The notes under the pieces were generated by a model that had not been told where the DNA came from, did no database searches, and saw only the letters and a list, made by a program, of their open reading frames with translations. Position numbers and translations under genes: made by a program. Shown here in pieces: positions 1-12,110 of a DNA stretch of 64,000 bases (position 1 is the stretch's first letter; each line of letters starts with the position of its first letter). The stretch lies in assembly GCA_038049695.1 (NCBI GenBank), contig CP142456.1, positions 22,230,501 to 22,294,500 of the forward strand, written 5' to 3'. The stretch comes from Cinnamomum chago (taxonomy: Eukaryota > Streptophyta > Magnoliopsida > Laurales > Lauraceae).

Positions 1-905
1 AATAAAGAATGTCACGTCTGACCGTGGTGGTGAATACTACGGCAGATATGACGGTTCAGGTGAACAACATCCAGGACCGTTTGCTAAATTCCTAGATGAA
101 TGTGGAATCGTCCCACAGTACACCATGCCAGGGTCACCTAGCATTAATGGTGTATCTGAAAGGCGAAATCGGACTCTTAAGGATAAGGTAAGGAGTATGA
201 TTAGTCGTTCCACTCTACCAGAGTCACTCTGGGGAGAAGCACTCAAAACAACAGCTTATATTCTGAATAGAGTGCCAACTAAAGCAGCTGCAAAAACACC
301 TTATGAGCTTTGGACAGGCAGAAAGCCTAGTTTAAAACATTTTCACATTTGGGGATGTCCAGCTGAGGCAAGGCCTTACAGGCCACATGAAAAGAAATTG
401 GACTCCAAAACTGTGAGCAGCTACTTCATTGGCTACTCTGAACGATCTAGGGGCTATAAGTTTTATAATCCCACACTTAGGTCAATTTTTGAGACGGGAA
501 CTGCAACATTTTTTAAGGATGTTGAGTTTGGGGGGAGAAATAAGGTTAGAGACATTGTCTTTGAGGAAAAATCAGTTACGATTCCCACTATTGCTTTTGA
601 CAATGTGCAGGTTTCTATATCTGTCATTGATCAATAAACGAATCTGGATCCTCAACAAGACAATGTTGATCAACCCCCCATTCAAGATGAGGAACAAACT
701 CAACAACCTCAAGAACCAGTGCCATTAAGGCGATCCACTAAAGAGAGGAGACATGTTATTCCGGACGATTTTTTCGTATTTCTCCAAGAACATGAGGAAG
801 AAATTGGAATGGTGGAAAATGATCCAATCAACTTCCATCAAGCCATGCAAGGTTCTAACTCTCAAAAGTGGATTGATGCCATGAATGAGGAGATGGAAAT
901 TTAGG
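1..905 (+). mobile_element. Ty1/copia retrotransposon fragment (integrase to start of RT)
   Basis: A fossil fragment cut on the left by the window edge. The conceptual protein shows the second half of a copia integrase core ([50 protein letters not shown]), then the chromodomain-less C-terminal part ([16 protein letters not shown]), then the acidic linker that leads to reverse transcriptase (KWIDAMNEEM). Homology fades at about 905, and no RT, RNase H or right LTR follows, so the piece is truncated as well as broken in a few places. The lineage resembles TNT1-like copia elements. It differs in sequence from the copia element at 46925-61669, so it is a separate insertion. Confidence 0.9.
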
Positions 906-2275
906 GCAAGATGAAGCTAGTCAATATGATAGAACTGGTTAAATGGAGTCTAATAAGTTCGGCCCTTGTTAAAAGTGTATTAAAAAAAACCATGCATCAA
1001 AATGGAGTATGTATTGGAGTCATCGCATCTGGGCAGGGAATGGGTAAACCTTTTGTGAAATGGTCACTTCCAAAGGGCACTCTTGACATATGTTGGTAAC
1101 CAAAAGATAGGATCATACCTACATCAGTGCGTCTATGCTTAAAAATTGGCTCTTTCAATGATCTTCTGTCACCATATGGGGCATATTTTTTATTTTTTTT
1201 TCGTTCTTGTTCCTTGTATCAGCTGCCTGATGGTGTCAATTACATGATTTTATCGTTATAAAAAAAAATGGTGTCAATTACATGTTTTCAGTACTTAAAA
1301 ATCATAAAGCCTTTCATGTTTCCAGCAGCTAGAATGCGACAATTGCTGAGAGAGAAAATTTGCGGAAGTTGCTTGCTTCAGTGATACTACAATTTATTTT
1401 GTTAATGATTCTGATTTTGACAAAGGACATTTTTGCAGGCCCTGCCAGCTCAGATCAAATCATCTTTGTTTGGCTATCAACTCACGTATGGATTTCCTTT
1501 GTTCGCATCCTCAATATGAGACCTCATTTCTTTCCAGTTCATTTACAACAGTCTTAAATTTTATACGGGGTTCCAATAACCTATGGGCATCTCAACATGG
1601 GAACTTGGCAGGTAAGGAGGAATAGGATAACTGCTGGACAACTTGCTTATTTTTCTAATGACATGATTTAAACACTAAACAGTATATTGATTGTCCATGT
1701 ATTATTATGTGGTTTTTATATGTTTACAAAATCATTAATGGTGAGTTTTGTATTAGATTCCAAAATTGTTGAAGGGAGTTTGGCTCTGGGATAAAGCGGA
1801 GCACCTCTGTATACTCCCTTTTCACCAGTTTTGTATATTCCCTCAATGCATAAACTTAGTTAAGAAGATGAGTGTTTGCTTGTTTGCAGCAGTTATTAGT
1901 AAAATGACTCACATCCAATGTAAGCTATCAATGAAAATTTGTACATGTGGTGTGTTGTCGCTATCCAAACACTCTCTAGGAGCAAGCCATTGCTTTTTTT
2001 AAGCATAAAATGCACTACTTGTATGTCATGGATGTCCTATGTCTATTCTATTTTTATATTACATTTCTATTATTTCTTATAATTGTTGCTGGACCTGAAA
2101 AACTTAGGCCAACTTATTGTCAAGGTAATTTGTTGAATTTAAACTGTTCTCTGTAGTCTTTAAATGGCAACTCAACTGATTACTCAAATTGGACTAATAT
2201 TAAGCTGTATTGAAACCCATCTTCCATATTTGCTTGCAAACATTACATTATGAGGGGCCAGAGAAGAGAAGAATG
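906..2275. other. Non-coding stretch, nothing recognised
   Basis: AT-rich sequence with only short open frames, none with family motifs or convincing splice context. The first 200 bases may be decayed remains of the copia fragment. No terminal repeats or tandem structure were seen. Confidence 0.5.
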
Positions 2276-2307
2276 AGCAAAAATAGGAATATGAGCCCGA
2301 CTATGGG

Positions 2308-2392
2308 TCGCGGACAAGGTCATCGCCGACCTTATGCAGTGTAAATAAGGTTATCGCCGACCTTACTCAGTGTAAATAAGGTCGGCGCTGAC
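2308..2392. repeat. Short tandem array of palindromic 31-bp units
   Basis: About two and a half units, each holding the imperfect palindrome AAGGTC(N)6GACCTT followed by a spacer close to ATGCAGTGTAAAT. The arms AAGGTC and GACCTT are perfect inverted repeats, so each unit can fold into a small hairpin. The local GC content is well above the surrounding AT-rich DNA. Confidence 0.7.
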
Positions 2393-2399
2393 GATGTGC

Positions 2400-3116
2400 T
2401 AAATAGGCAAAAAAAATGAAAATCGGATCCAATTGCTCTAATTGGTGCCCCACTTGCTAAAGTGTTTGATTGTGTAACACGTCCAGATTAAGTGTTTTTT
2501 CCAGTAAAATCCTCTTATATATAATATATGTTTATATATGTAAATATGTATTGAAATACCCTAGTAACGTCACTTAACAATAATAAAATGAAAATATGAA
2601 GGCAGTTTCATACCTCCATACCCATTACAAGATACCCTAAAAATCCGTACACACATACTTGGAGCAAGAAAGTTGGGGCGGATCCCTCTTCCCCTAAGTT
2701 GGGGTGATGGAAAGATCTCATTATATCCATTCCTCCAAACTCCTTAGTTTTAGACTGCTCAAAATCATTCTTACCTTCTGCAGTGAAGGATATCATAGTT
2801 GTGTGGATGGTAAGATTGATCACAAGTAAAACAAGTCACTCAAGTAAGTAAAAGAGAGTCAAATCATGTGTTTTTGGGCATCACTAATTCTGTCGTGGAC
2901 ATAAACCTGTTTGGAGTCTTATTTTTCTCAGTGATAGAGTAAGTTGGGAAAATAATTTGACTTGATTGAATTTCAAAGTTGAACCAGCTGATGGATTTAT
3001 CGCAATGTCCGTATGCACAAGCACCGCTTTCAGATTCAATTCAGTAATTTGCTTCCTATCCAAGCTCTGTGTCGGAATCAACCTCATCCAAAAAGGACAA
3101 CAGAGATCCACCCTAT
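2400..3116. other. Non-coding stretch, nothing recognised
   Basis: AT-rich DNA without supported coding sequence. No terminal inverted repeats or target duplications were seen. Confidence 0.45.
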
Positions 3117-3125
3117 ATGTAAGAT

Positions 3126-3267
3126 GGAAACGGATCCCTGTTTGGACCAATCAGGGGTGCCACATGGGGTTGAGATGTCACATCCATCTCTTTAAAAAAA
3201 AATCACATCTCTTAAAAAAAAAATTCTCTTCCCATGTGGCACCCCCTAAGTCAGGGGATCTGGTTCC
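3126..3267. mobile_element. 142-bp Mutator-type MITE with 9-bp TSD
   Basis: Miniature element bounded by perfect 9-bp direct repeats ATGTAAGAT at 3117-3125 and 3268-3276. Its ends are inverted repeats: left GGAAACGGATCCCTG, right read in reverse GGAACCAGATCCCCTG. A second inverted stretch around GGGTGCCACATGGG follows. The centre is two A-runs. A 9-bp duplication is the known signature of Mutator-like transposases, so this is most likely a non-autonomous MULE derivative. It has no coding capacity. Confidence 0.8.
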
Positions 3268-3276
3268 ATGTAAGAT

Positions 3277-4482
3277 CTAGTGGGTGTTCAATGGGCTTTT
3301 GTTATCTGTTTAAACATCCCTTCCTTTTTTCTTTTTCCACTTTGGTACGGTTGTTTGTTTGCATTGAAGGATTTATTTTATTTTATTTTATTTTATTTTA
3401 ATTCCAATGCAAACATGCCCAAAATCACTACCCCACCTAATTCTATCATTAAAAATAAATTCAATCTATTCATAGTCATGCCGACCACTAAATTGATTGC
3501 ATCTAAAACAAGTTATTAAAATAAGAGAATACAAAGAAGTCGAATCCTGTGTTATACACATTAATCTGATGGTGGGCTATTAAAATTTCTTTGATAACAA
3601 TTCCTACCAAATTTTCAAGGCATTAGTAGAATAACCATAAATACTTTTCAATACTCACCCCCATGTGGAACCCAGTTGGCGCACTTTTGAAATTACATTA
3701 TTTTTTTCAGAACAATCGATTCCTCTTATGATTCGAGCTCACGACCAGATAGCTCGATACCATATTAAACTTCCTTAATTAGCTAACCATCCATACCAAA
3801 ACCTTAAAGCGGTAGTAGGGACATAACCATGATTAGAGTGAATTTTTCTTATTGATATATGGAATGGAGTAGATTTTTCCTTAATGATAGAATGGCAGGT
3901 CAATAACTTTGCGCAAATTGAATTTCTATGGTGGACCAGCCAATGGATTTATAGCATTGGCGCAAATAAACTCTTCCTTATTACAATCTTGATTAGTTGG
4001 ATATAAAATCACGACCGCACAAAATAAACAGCAGTGGCAACTTATTCTAGCCATTTAACAGATCATCTCATCATCACAACAAAAGTGACATTTGATCCTT
4101 GTGTAACGTGAGACTGAGACCCACAATATATGAGAAAAACTTTGGTCTCCCAAAGAGGCCTGTTTCTTTGAAAGCTCTAGCTAGTTTCAGCCAAATGGAT
4201 AGAATTCATAGAACAGTGCCAAAATAACCCACTTTGGGAAAAAAAGGCAGAACTCATCCAGTCAAACCACGTCAACAACAAGAATAAGACATAAATCTAC
4301 AGCATTTTGGTGGGTGCCTTGGAACCCCATGCTCCCTTTATTTGGCTGACTGTTAAAGATACAAGAATGAATGCATGCACGCGTGCAGTGCAACAAACTG
4401 TACCACCCAAAAAACAAGAGAGGTAAATCAGTGACACTAGTTAAGTGTATCAAAATTCCTTACATGATCCACCAACCTAGCA
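3277..4482. other. Non-coding stretch with a TTTTA microsatellite
   Basis: Contains a (TTTTA)n run near 3369-3400. Otherwise AT-rich DNA with no supported gene. Confidence 0.5.
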
Positions 4483-4491
4483 AAGAAAAAA

Positions 4492-5504
4492 GGGACAATT
4501 ACCGTACTAACGGTCTTAAAGTTGACAATTGTCCTATAAAAGTTAAAGAGCAAGGCTCTCCTAAGCTCAAGCTTAAGAAAAAAGTTCTTAAGCTCATGCT
4601 TGTGGGGCCCACCTTTGGTCCATCCAAATGGACCAAACACATGACTTCCCTAAATTGAACATGTCCACCAATTTTCGGTCAGATCCGAATTTACTCAACC
4701 GTTGGATCGACTATGTATCAATCCAAATGGACTGTTAACCGTTAAACTTTTGGGCCCATATGGAGATGATAGAAATCGCATTTGGGGCTGATTTTTTGTA
4801 AAGAGGAAGATCCCATGGAGTCCTTGAAATCCCCCCTACCCCCATCCTCATGTGGGTCCCCAGGTGGGCCCTACCACACACTTGAGCTTGCTTTATCTTA
4901 AGCTTGAGCTTAAGAGAGCTGGCCCCAAAGTTAAAAGATATATATTTATCGTAGAGCTGATCGATCCGTAGGATATTGCAGATATCGCAAGTTGTGATAT
5001 CCTAAGGGATGTAGGATATCCCACAATCAAAAGCGGGAAGACTTGAACAGTCTATTTTTTTCCTTTTTCTTTCTTGACTGTAGGACCACCAAACCATCAT
5101 CCAAACCGTTAGATAGTTGTATGAGTGTAAGAACTAACATCGCACCAAATTTGAACCGTTGATCTAGCACGGAATTTAAACCGTTGATCTATCACGGTTA
5201 TCGAGAGCCACGTTTTTTTTTCAAATTTCTCAATAACCGTGATAAAACAACGATTCAAATTTAGTGCGATATTTCTTACACTCATACAGCTATCCAACGG
5301 TTTGGATGGTGGTTTGGTGGTCCCACAGTCAAGGATAAAAAATAAATACATTGACTGTTTAAAGTGATTATGAGATATCCTACATCCCTAGGATATCGCA
5401 GCTTTCGATATCTTATAGCTCGAACAACTCTACGGTAAATATACATTTTTGGGCTGTTCTGGGACTATTGTCATCTTTAAGACCGTCCTTACGGTAATTG
5501 TCCC
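4492..5504. mobile_element. Foldback Mutator-like element with very long inverted arms
   Basis: The whole element is an imperfect palindrome centred near 5210. Its tips are GGGACAATTACCGTA and the exact inverse. The arms, about 350 bp each once the nested MITE is removed, pair across conserved blocks such as GATGTAGGATATC, CCACCAAACCA and AACCGTT. Perfect 9-bp direct repeats AAGAAAAAA flank it (4483-4491 and 5505-5513), which points to a Mutator-like transposase. No transposase gene is present. The left arm is interrupted by a second, unrelated MITE (4548-4926), so the foldback is the older of the two. Transcription across it would give a long hairpin RNA. Confidence 0.88.
4548..4926. mobile_element. 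379-bp MULE-type MITE nested in the foldback element (copy A)
   Basis: Inverted termini: left GAGCAAGGCTCTCCTAAGC, right read in reverse GGGGCCAGCTCTCTTAAGC, continuing into CTCAAGCTTAAG on both sides. Perfect 9-bp direct repeats AAAGTTAAA lie at 4539-4547 and 4927-4935. A second copy with the same ends and interior sits at 43875-44256. The interior has the block GTGGGGCCCACCTTTGG and no open frame of note. It is a non-autonomous Mutator-like element. Confidence 0.88.
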
Positions 5505-5513
5505 AAGAAAAAA

Positions 5514-5961
5514 AATCCCAACATGATAAGGAGAAAATAAAATCTTATTGGATGGGCCCCACTGACATTTCGGGCACACATCATCCTATGGGGGCCTACT
5601 AATGGATTTATTGCAACCAGCCCCATTTGTCCCTGATGGGAGGAACTACATCCACTATTGAATTATCAAAGAAGATAATGCGGAAGAAAAAAAGGGTACA
5701 ACTTTTAGGGCATATTTGTACAGCTAAGTTTAGTTTAAAAAAAAAAAGAAGGTAGAAAGCAAATCTTAGAAACAACAATGAAAATTGTTTATCATTTGAT
5801 GCAACCTCTTCTCATGAGTAAAAGCGCAAAATTGAGTTTGATCGAGTTTTTATGATTTTATAACAAAGCATTTTGTAAAAAAGAAAAATGTTCAAATTGT
5901 TACTTAGTTGGTGAGGGACTTGAGTTGTATGTGAATGTTTTGAGTTCTTGTCTCCCAACAC

Positions 5962-5966
<5 letters not shown>
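5514..5966. other. Non-coding stretch, nothing recognised
   Basis: AT-rich sequence between the foldback element and the CT microsatellite. Nothing supported. Confidence 0.4.

Positions 5967-6023
<57 letters not shown>
5967..6023. repeat. (CT)n microsatellite
   Basis: An uninterrupted CT dinucleotide run of about 28 units. The long serine-leucine and arginine-glutamate open frames across it are artefacts of the repeat. Confidence 0.97.
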
Positions 6024-6025
<2 letters not shown>

Positions 6026-6151
6026 AGACGCATCCAGACTATCAAGGTCTCTCTCTCAAAGACACATCCAAACTATCAAGGTGGTCTCTAAAGAGGCAGA
6101 CCATATATGCACAGAACCCAGTCGATAATACCCATGGCAAGTACTAGATAT

Positions 6152-6343
6152 GTGAACCTCAAAGGATAGCTCAGTTGGCCTAGGACTACGGTTTGCACCC
6201 GGAGGTTGTGAGTTCGAAACTGCTCTACCACACTGGGGCCACAGGGGGATTTTATCCCGCTTTCTCTCCTGAGCCCGTAGGAATTATTCTGGTCCAAAAG
6301 GCTGTGAACCCTACATTATAAAATAAAAAAATAAAAAAAAAAG
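6152..6343 (+). mobile_element. tRNA-derived SINE with 12-bp TSD
   Basis: The 5' part resembles a tRNA with both internal pol III promoter boxes: an A-box-like block in GATAGCTCAGTTGG and a B-box-like block GAGTTCGAAACT. A tRNA-unrelated body follows, ending in an A-rich tail. Perfect 12-bp direct repeats AGTACTAGATAT bracket it at 6140-6151 and 6344-6355, the mark of LINE-assisted retroposition. It is not a functional tRNA gene because no acceptor stem can be formed. The intact long duplication suggests a fairly recent insertion. Confidence 0.9.
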
Positions 6344-6355
6344 AGTACTAGATAT

Positions 6356-7624
6356 CTGCAGGTAAATAAAGATGGGTCAAAGTTTCTCAATGGAAGCAGT
6401 GTGATCTTTTACTTTAGTCTTCCCTACCCACTTTTTCTTTTTTGTATGCTCTGAGACCATACTATTCCACTGTCAGCTTTCTCATACAACTCTGTCCCAA
6501 CATTCCTTTACACCAAAGTAATATAATACTTGTCATTTTACTAGTTGTTTTAAGTGTCCCATGAATTTTTCTCGAGATCCTCGAAATACCCATTTGTTGT
6601 AAGCACTGTTTTGATTTAAGATTAACTTAAGTTGGGATTTGTGAATGCCTTTTGCTGCAACTTTCTTTACACTTTCTCTGGCTTAACTGCTTTTAAGATG
6701 CTGCAAAAACCTTCCCATGTTCCTCTGTAAAGCAGAGTACCCAACATCTTTTATCCTTGGGACTGGTGGTTCTCTGTTTCTGAATTAGATGATGAAAACC
6801 AGTTTATAAGCCATCATTCCATTTCCCATTGGTCTATGCTGATGCTGGTGTGCAGAGCAGATAGTGAAACATTCTTCTTGTGATGGCCATATTACTTTCA
6901 TCTGGCCTATTGTTTGATTAATAGGAGTGGTTTCTTAAAAATTTACCTATTTGTGATGTTTAGAGAGTGTTGTTGTGAGGCCAGCGATCTCCAGCAAGAC
7001 CAGTGGCGAAAACTAAAACTTTTCTAAAACTTTTTTTTAAGATGAGATTTTCAAAAAAATAATAATAATAAAAAAGTTGGTGGGGCCCATATCTTTTCCC
7101 ATTTACAGTGATTATCATTTCTTTGATTAGTATCTCTGTGTAGATATGCATATAGATTCAACAATTAAAAAATCAAATTTTATCATTACTTGCCAGTGAA
7201 AATGTCTCTCTAATATGTATGTAACTTAGGAGAAAATATATGATCAGCTCTGATATTTTTGTTGACTGGATCAGAAGAGCCACTGAGACTGTTACATGGG
7301 CCCACATGCCAACAGTTTCAAAATGTCAGATAGTTCTTTATAACTTTATACAGGGGGGGTTTTTTTTGGTAAATTTATACAGGTGGGTTGGATATAAAAT
7401 TACCCAGCCATCATACTCGGCAGTGGAAACAGATTGATGATGGACAAGTTTTATGTCATCATCATGTTAGGAATAGTTATACACAGGATTTCAGTATATA
7501 CGCTGTCACTCTAGGTTTTTTTTTTATAAAAAAATACCTTCGTTGCTTACTAAATACAGATTACATCATAGAATCGATAAGAACTTGTTGTCTAATAAAA
7601 TCTGGTACTTAATCCCAAAAACAC
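6356..7624. other. Non-coding stretch, nothing recognised
   Basis: AT-rich DNA with homopolymer runs. No gene or repeat boundary is supported. Confidence 0.4.
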
Positions 7625-7930
7625 TCATGTCCTCAGCAAATTTAGTGATTTAGCGTTTATAGCAAGTTTATGAACTGCTTCGTTACCCTCCCAGTCCACA
7701 TGAGCAACTTCATAACTAGTAAAATATTTTAATAGTTCTGTGGTATCGTCAATCACAATAAATTTGTAGTATGAGAGTTTAATCCGTCCACTATCTTCAA
7801 TAATCACTTTCATATGCAACCGACGCAATGCCGCTAAAGTTTCAATGTCCTCCGCTTCATCCATTTCATTCTGTATCTTAGTCATAGCCAAAATCATACT
7901 TTCAATGAGATAGGAACTTGCCAGTATGTC
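7625..7930 (-). pseudogene. LINE-type RNase H domain remnant
   Basis: The minus-strand frame ends with the pattern of the C-terminal half of plant RNase H-like domains found in LINEs (VAHVDWEGNEAVHKLA, compare the usual HV-R-N--AD-LA). The upstream part is much decayed and no reverse transcriptase is seen nearby, so this is a short relic. Alternatively it could be a remnant of a host RVT_3-type RNase H gene. The two cannot be told apart from this scrap. Confidence 0.6.
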
Positions 7931-7959
7931 CTACTCTCAATCCAGGGCTAAGAGATTCT

Positions 7960-9406
7960 TCCGGTCCATTCATATAAATCCACAAGCAGACTTATTTATA
8001 AATAATTAAAACTGCTCAAAATCATTTTCCACCATGTTATACCTACCCCAACTGATTAAGAGTTATTCTCTCACATGTTGATCACATATAAAATACATAA
8101 TTAATTTATAAAAGCAAACTTTCCTTTGTTGTAGCATTAACTTAAAATGCCCTCAATATAAGTATTGGTGTATGTTGTCGGGAGCTGATAGTAAGCCTCA
8201 TTGTGCAGTGAAAGAATTGAACATAACTAGAAAAGGAAATGAACTATTTTATAAAACTCGATTTATTTTTTGTTATAGACATGATCAATCTAAAAATGGA
8301 AGTAAGTTCAATTGAAATGAAACCAGAATACTATATAATAAGGTGGGATAGTGGCCTTCACTGATTTGATTTGCAGAGATAAGGTCACTGAAGAATTTAT
8401 TACAATGGACTCAGAAAATTCTCTAAGCCCAGACCCAAAAGGATCCCACCATTGATCAATTGGGAGCTATGGGCATGGCTACACCAGATTAATGGCATAA
8501 GACCTAATTTGAATGTGCCCCACTAATGGGAATTTCTAAATTACATGTGAAAGTGTGCCACATTCGTGGGGAAGGGTTCTCACAATCCGAGGAAAGAGAG
8601 GCAATAAGAAAAAGGAAATTGTCTGGGGCCCTTTCTGTAGAAAAAGGAAACAAGATGGAGAAAATCCAAATGTGAGGGTAATTTGGTACATGTCCAGGAA
8701 ATAAAGAACCTTTGGGAAAGGGGAGCCTTTATATCCATATTCATCTTTATACATGCAAAAAAAAAAAAAAAAAATATTGCTAGCATCCCCAGCTTTGAAT
8801 AGAGATTGGAGCCATCAGAACTGTGGGCCCCATCTGAAGCACTATCTCACTTCAGAGAGTGAAGTTCCCATATATCCCCCTCACATGACCACCACCCATC
8901 AGGGAGTTTGGGATCCCAATTGTAGCACTATCCTCACTTCAGAGAAAATATTCTTCTTTCTTGTCCATCACCCACAACAACTACTGAAGAAAACAAAACA
9001 AGCCCATGAAACATATGTGGAGATGTTGGTGATACTGGACAAATGAAAATGAGGTGGAGTAATTTTAAAGTGCAATAGTAATTTAGTATCATCACCTGTA
9101 CTCCAATTGGCAAAGTTTTTCAGTCTTGACCATCCAATTGATAGGGTTAAAAAAAATGCATCTCAGGGGATGAAAATGGTTGGGTTCGGGTCAGGTCCTT
9201 ACTGTGTCCAGATACTGACCCACATTACTAATATGGACCCGGGACCCTTACATGCCTTAGAACTAAGTTACAGCAGGACCTGTACAGGTACCCAGATTTA
9301 AATAAAAGCCCAATCCACCCTCAACCTGTGCATATTTTGTGGTTCTCTTAATGGAATTCTGCTTTACAAAAAATAAAAATAAAAATAAAAGATCTTAAAC
9401 GTGTGG

Positions 9407-9417
<11 letters not shown>
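7960..9417. other. Non-coding stretch, nothing recognised
   Basis: Mixed-composition DNA with an A-run at 8757-8775. No gene supported. Confidence 0.4.

Positions 9418-9473
<56 letters not shown>
9418..9473. repeat. (TA)n microsatellite
   Basis: About 28 uninterrupted TA units. The tyrosine-isoleucine frames over it are artefacts. Confidence 0.97.
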
Positions 9474-9479
<6 letters not shown>

Positions 9480-9652
9480 GGCATTGGGTATATTGCTTGT
9501 CGAGTATGAAATTCAGAGACTTGAACCCAGAGTTTAATCTTATTGGGTTACCCATACTCGGCCCTATATTTAGAATGGCTCCTTACCCGAGTGATAAGGA
9601 GCATCAATTCTTACCTGCCTGCCCGGGGTTTGAACCCCGGGTATGTCACATC

Positions 9653-11687
9653 TGTTAGGAATTTTGTAGATTGCAATTTGATGGATGCATTATCATTCTA
9701 GCATCATTTGATTTATACATGTGCATTGATTTATAAAAACTTGAAATCTTGTTTTATACATGCATTGGTTTTTAGACTTGAAGAAATATTGATTTATACA
9801 TGTTTTTGTTTTTAATCTTGGATGCATTTGTTTTTGAAAAATGAGTTTTAGAAAATCAAGCAAGCCATTGGTTTTATAATTTCGAATCTTTTTTGGCTTT
9901 TTATCTTTCATGTTTTAAAACCCTTAGAATGATTTAAAACATGTTTTTAAGCTTGATTTAATGGCCCAAAAAATTTCCAACCAAAAATACTTTGAAAAAT
10001 GGATTTTAGGGAATTTTGGTCCCAGGCCAGAAACGCAGTGTACCAGGTCGACCGAGCCAGGCCCAGGTCGACTGGGTATACTGTCGTTGGCTATTTTTCA
10101 AACGGTCACTTTTTTTACCGTTGTGAAGGCCAGGTCGACCGGGGAAGAGCCAGGTCGACCGAGGGACTAGCCGTTGGGCTGTTTTGGCTATAAATACTAG
10201 TTCATTCCTTTGCCAAAAGTTGAGGATTTTTAGACCTTCCTTGAGAGGTTTTGAGGCAAATCAAAGGGGAATGAACTAAGGGATGAAGGGGATCATTAGG
10301 AAAGCTAAAGCTTGGATTAATGAAGTTAAATCACCAAGTAGGCTCTACTTTCCTTAATCATATGTTTTCATGCTTTGTTTTATTTTTGGTAAATCTTTTG
10401 TATCATGATAAACTATGAGGTGTTGTGTCCTTAACATGTTTTATGTTTTGAATTGATTTATTGTTTTGGATACATCACCATTGATTCAATCCAAGTAGTA
10501 CTTTATTTGGTAAATCTAAGTAGATCATGTTAATGAAAGAATCTTTGAAATTATATGTAACATGATTCCTATACTTGGTTGAATCTATGGTTGTTGTTTT
10601 TCAACATAAGAAAATCACTTTCAAAACTATCTTATGTTTTGGATTCAACATCTTTACAAATCATATGTTTTTGTGTTTTGTTTTATCTTTGGTAAATCTT
10701 TAGTAGCATGTTAAACTATGATTTGTTGTGTCCTTAACATATTTATGTTTTGAATTGATCTATTGTTTTGGATGCATCACCATTTGATTCAATTCAAGTA
10801 GTACTTTATTTGGTAAATCTAAGTAGATCATGTTAATGAAAGAATCTTTGAAATTATATGTAACATGATTCCTATACTTGGTTGAATCTTTTGTTGTTGT
10901 TTTTCATCATAAGAAAATCTCTTTCAAATATATCTTATGTTTTGGATTCAACATCTTTACAAATCATATGTAACTTTGTTTTAAAGTTTCACAACTTGCT
11001 TTGCATTGATTGGTATATCATATTCAAGTTGTATTTATAATTACATATGATTTGTCCCCTAATTTCAATCAAATCTATTTTTATGTTTTGAGCTACATTG
11101 TTGATTTGATTGACATCCCTATGCATCACATGTTTAAAGCTAATTAATCTCATACAACTTGTGAATCTTTGAAATCATTAACAAGTTGTTACTTTTAACA
11201 TGTGACTTGCATTCCTTCCTCAATCATAAATGTTTTTAGGAGCTAAAACTTTCAAAAGCCTTAGGCATACATTTATGAGCTTTCATTTTCAAAATGATTG
11301 AGGACATCACACACTCACATCATGAGCATACATCTTTGCATTCATTTAGTGTTTGTGTGAGTTAGATTTTAATATCCGCCTATTTTAGAGGCAAATGTAA
11401 TGAGCTTAATTGAATCTCCATCAAGTGTATTTTAAACACTCATTAGAGAGATAACCAACCTTTGGTTGAAGAGGTTATTGCTTAGCCTAAGAAAAGCATA
11501 ATGTATAGGTTGATGTTAAGCCTTGAAAAACATTATTCTACAGGTTATTGCTTAGCCTATTGAAAAGCATATATTGTGGAAATCCGGTGGGGTGTTGGAT
11601 CACAAGCCGGTAGTGGATGTAGGCATTGAGGCCGAACCACTATAAATCCTTGTGTGATGGTACTTGCTTTGTGGTGATTGTTTTTAT
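9653..11687 (+). repeat. Left LTR, 5' portion
   Basis: Starts TGTTAGGAATTTTG. It is interrupted at 11687 by the CACTA transposon and resumes at 23709. It carries a cluster of CAGGTCGACCG-type motifs around 10045-10165 and an internal tandem duplication of about 302 bp (10358-10963). Confidence 0.92.
10189..10196 (+). promoter_or_regulatory. Putative LTR TATA box
   Basis: TATAAATA lies downstream of the repeated GTCGACC motif cluster and an inverted AACGGT/ACCGTT pair. The same box is present at the matching place in the right LTR (about 27467). This position fits an LTR promoter. The start of transcription is not shown. Confidence 0.5.
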
Positions 11688-11704
11688 CACTACAACAATT
11701 TGCA

Positions 11705-12110
11705 CTATTACCGGCGTTTTTTCCCGGCGCAAGCATTAAACGCCGGGAAAAATATAACTTTTACCGGCGAAAAAGCTGTTTTCGCCGGGAAAAAACTGAT
11801 TTTTTCCGGCGTCATATTATCGCCGGCAAAAGGCCGCTTTTTTCCGGCGATTTATTTTTTTCGCTAGCAAAGTTCCTTTTTCCCGGCGATTTATTTTTTT
11901 CGCCGGCAAAGGTAATTTACTTTTCCAGACATGGGTTAGTTTTTTGCCGGCGCATTTGTTTTTTCGCGCGGTAAAGTTATTACTTTTCCCGGCGTTCTAC
12001 CCATTTCACCGGCAAATGTCCTCCGTTCGCGCCTTCAATTGGGCCAGCGCGCGCTTATTTGGGTTAGGTGTTTTATAATTAGTTTTCCCGGCGCGAATTT
12101 TGCGCCGAGA
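11705..12110. repeat. CACTA-1 left subterminal repeat region
   Basis: Many direct and inverted copies of a short motif around TTTTTCCGGCG and CGCCGGGAAAA at intervals of roughly 20-40 bp. This is the typical arrangement of binding sites for a CACTA accessory protein. The same motif recurs at the other end of the element. Confidence 0.85.

Noticed and set aside
5812-6128. Open frames rich in Arg-Glu or Ser-Leu on both strands
   Set aside because: They are translations of the (CT)n microsatellite and have no protein-like flanks.
6160-6240. Possible tRNA gene
   Set aside because: Boxes A and B are present, but there is no acceptor stem, and the A-rich tail with a 12-bp duplication shows a SINE.
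9605-9645. tRNA T-arm-like CCGGGGTTTGAACCCCGG
   Set aside because: It is a simple palindrome with no other tRNA arms around it.
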